From the NCBI GenBank assembly GCA_027485405.1, contig JAIXRB010000062.1, positions 1 to 24,459 of the forward strand: DNA of 24,459 nucleotides. Reading direction: 5' to 3'. The DNA comes from Leptospiraceae bacterium (GTDB lineage Bacteria; Spirochaetota; Leptospiria; Leptospirales; Leptospiraceae). The first letter of the stretch is position 1; each line of letters opens with the position of its first letter. Below the pieces are notes generated by a model. It did not search any database. It was not told the origin of the DNA and was given only the letters and a program-made list of their open reading frames with translations. This document shows positions 22,970-24,459 of the stretch, piece after piece. The position numbers and the translations under genes were made by a program.

Positions 22970-24049
22970 TTATAAATATGCTCGTTTATACTGCCAAGGT
23001 AATTCGGTTTCAAAACCTAATTCTAGACTCGCCTTAATCGCAAAATACGGATTTCGTAAATGTTCTCTTGCGATAATAACCAGATCGGCATCGCCCATTG
23101 CAATAATATTATTCGCTGTTGAAGGTTTGGTAATCAAACCCACTGAACCAGTTAAAATACCAGTGGTTGCTTTAATTGCCCTAGCAAGGGGTATTTGGTA
23201 ACCTTCTGCTAGTTTGCTTTTATCCACCCATGAAAATCCCCCAGCAGATGCCGTAATTAAATCCACACCTTCCTTTTTAAGTAAGGCGGTAAACTCGATA
23301 CTATCTTGCAAAGTCCAGGCTAGCTCACTGTCCACATAATCAATCGCTGATATACGAACAAACAAAGGCATTTCCTCTGGTATCACACTTCTAATTTCCT
23401 TCACTATCTCAAGAGCAAATCGGGTTCTGTTTTCAAAGCTTCCACCGTAAATGTCTGATCTTTGGTTTATCAGTCTTGATAAAAATTGATGAACCAGGTA
23501 GCCATGAGCAAAATGTAATTCAATGATATCAAAACCAGCTTTGATGACTCTCAATGCCGCATCTTTAAAATCATGAGTAATCTGAGCGATTTCTCTTGTC
23601 TCCAATTCTTTTGGTATACTCATGCCTGCAAAAGGTGCGACGGGACTTGAGCTTTCTGTCTGCCAGCCGCCATTCTCTAAGTCTAAATAATTAAATCCCT
23701 CATTTGGATGCGAACGACTTGCCTTGCTTCCAAAGTGACCCAGTTGCATTGCTGTTTTTGCACCTTGTTCATGAATAAAGGTATTGATTTGCTGCCATTT
23801 TTCGATGTGTTCATCTTTCCACATTCCAAGGTCATTTTTTGTACTTCTTCCATTTAGATTTATAGACGCACACTCTGAAATAACAAGACCTACGCCACCA
23901 ACGGCTCGGCTTCCCAAATGAACCAAATGCCAGTCAGTCGCAATACCGTCGTCAGAATTGTACTGTTGCATTGGCGACAATACAATTCTATTTTTTAATT
24001 CGATTCCTCTTATCGTGAGAGGTGAAAATAAATTTTGACTTTCCATCAT
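22970..24049 (-). CDS. NADH:flavin oxidoreductase / old yellow enzyme family (YqjM-like)
   Basis: This 359-residue TIM barrel covers the full family length. FMN and substrate motifs are present: RIVLSPMQQY at 21-30, QLGHFGSKA near 102-110, the catalytic His179 and His182 (HFAHGYLVHQFLS), NQRSDIYGGSFENRTRF, and GSVGLI plus LVIIAREHLRNP in the phosphate-binding end. The redox-tuning cysteine of YqjM is replaced by Gln28, so the specificity may differ. It reduces activated alkenes or nitro compounds with NAD(P)H. It starts at ATG 24047-24049, 1 nt after the stop of the preceding small membrane gene, with a second ATG next to it. It is probably cotranscribed with the chlorite dismutase gene. Confidence 0.9.
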   Translation of the reverse strand: MMESQNLFSPLTIRGIELKNRIVLSPMQQYNSDDGIATDWHLVHLGSRAVGGVGLVISECASINLNGRSTKNDLGMWKDEHIEKWQQINTFIHEQGAKTAMQLGHFGSKASRSHPNEGFNYLDLENGGWQTESSSPVAPFAGMSIPKELETREIAQITHDFKDAALRVIKAGFDIIELHFAHGYLVHQFLSRLINQRSDIYGGSFENRTRFALEIVKEIRSVIPEEMPLFVRISAIDYVDSELAWTLQDSIEFTALLKKEGVDLITASAGGFSWVDKSKLAEGYQIPLARAIKATTGILTGSVGLITKPSTANNIIAMGDADLVIIAREHLRNPYFAIKASLELGFETELPWQYKRAYL

Positions 24050-24050
24050 G

Positions 24051-24293
24051 TTAGGTTATTTTCTGGGAATTCCATTTTAGAAATCCTCTCGTATTCGTTA
24101 TTAAGAAAATGATATTACCGACGACGATGGCATAGCTATCTAATAATAAAATTCCAAGCAAAATCCACGTAATATTTGCAAGCATAAACAAGGCGAAGCC
24201 CCATTTAACTTTATTGCCTAGTAATATCATTGCGAGTATACTAAGCATCATTGCAATCCAATCTAAACCAAAATATTTAAACAAATCTGCCAT
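24051..24293 (-). CDS. Small membrane protein
   Basis: This 80-residue protein has three predicted membrane segments (about 10-28, 32-50, 52-68) and a short basic tail (RGFLKWNSQKIT). No family is recognised with certainty. It sits 23 nt after the cytochrome P460 stop and 1 nt before the flavin oxidoreductase start, so it is probably part of one transcript. The upstream sequence is AT-rich with no clear ribosome binding site, as for the YHS gene. Confidence 0.7.
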   Translation of the reverse strand: MADLFKYFGLDWIAMMLSILAMILLGNKVKWGFALFMLANITWILLGILLLDSYAIVVGNIIFLITNTRGFLKWNSQKIT

Positions 24294-24316
24294 TGTAATT
24301 TAAAAATATATGTAGT

Positions 24317-24459
24317 TTAATATTCAAAAATTCGAACATAATCCTTGGTGGCACCTCCACCTCGTGTATGACAGCTGATGCATCCCGCGCCATTTAGATT
24401 GACCGAATACTGAACACTGCCGGATGGCGAATATTCTCCCCATGCCCATCCACTTGCAA
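24317..24459 (-). CDS. Cytochrome P460 family protein, C-terminal part
   Basis: The frame is open from the right edge to a TAA at 24317-24319, giving 47 visible residues. It contains GWAWGEYSPSG and then the c-type haem motif CISCH followed by KDYVRIF. This is the characteristic C-terminus of cytochrome P460 proteins, exported haem proteins known to act on hydroxylamine or nitric oxide. The cross-linking lysine and the signal peptide lie outside the window. It heads the cluster with the membrane protein, flavin oxidoreductase and chlorite dismutase. Confidence 0.78.
   Translation of the reverse strand, partial: ASGWAWGEYSPSGSVQYSVNLNGAGCISCHTRGGGATKDYVRIFEY

Noticed and set aside
1..24459. 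CRISPR array, tRNA, rRNA, insertion sequence or prophage genes
   Set aside because: No regular direct repeats with spacers, no cloverleaf-like sequence, and no transposase, integrase or phage structural motif were seen on either strand.

Overview
The window is AT-rich bacterial DNA with dense two-component and second-messenger signalling genes, occasional TTG/GTG starts, and a membrane-bound class III adenylate cyclase, a PP2C/SpoIIE phosphatase and a GAF-GGDEF enzyme close together. This mix best fits a Leptospira-like spirochaete. That is an inference from gene content; no rRNA or tRNA gene is present to confirm it.

Layout. (1) 1-686: start of a minus-strand membrane protein that runs off the left edge, probably the sensor half of an AraC-type regulator. 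(2) 1018-1332: thioredoxin, then a decayed methyltransferase. (3) 2007-10574: a five-gene plus-strand signalling array. It holds a FIST-domain sensor (NosP-like), a 1337-residue soluble hybrid kinase with five PAS-like domains, a REC-HD-GYP response regulator, a REC-HisKA-HATPase protein, and a REC protein with a degenerate kinase core. Junctions are short or overlapping, so it is probably one operon leading from a diffusible-ligand sensor to c-di-GMP breakdown. (4) 10755-12030: a GNAT/LuxI-fold-like gene plus a TetR repressor, behind a consensus promoter that carries a palindrome in its spacer. (5) 12070-16979: adenylate cyclase, a Phd/VapC toxin-antitoxin remnant, an alpha/beta hydrolase, and a three-repeat DUF1566-like membrane protein split by one amber codon. 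(6) 17147-21496: a patchwork bounded by three copies of a 67-bp repeat. It contains a broken YHS-domain gene, a diguanylate cyclase, a PP2C phosphatase, decayed peroxiredoxin-like and DinB-like genes, and an intact YHS gene. (7) 21549-22336: a DUF1223 secreted thioredoxin-like protein. (8) 22392-24459: a minus-strand cluster of cytochrome P460 (partial), a small membrane protein, an old-yellow-enzyme oxidoreductase and a short-type chlorite dismutase.

Themes. The left part looks like sensing, possibly of nitric oxide, feeding into c-di-GMP and cAMP signalling. The right end looks like haem and flavin chemistry on reactive oxyanions or nitrogen oxides. Between them are at least seven broken genes, an unusually high density that suggests either active gene decay at an insertion-prone locus or sequence errors. 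The most unusual items are the 67-bp repeat family that sits on stop codons, the chlorite dismutase/P460 cluster, the FIST-kinase-HD-GYP array, and the palindromic sites embedded in the promoters of the TetR operon and trxA.
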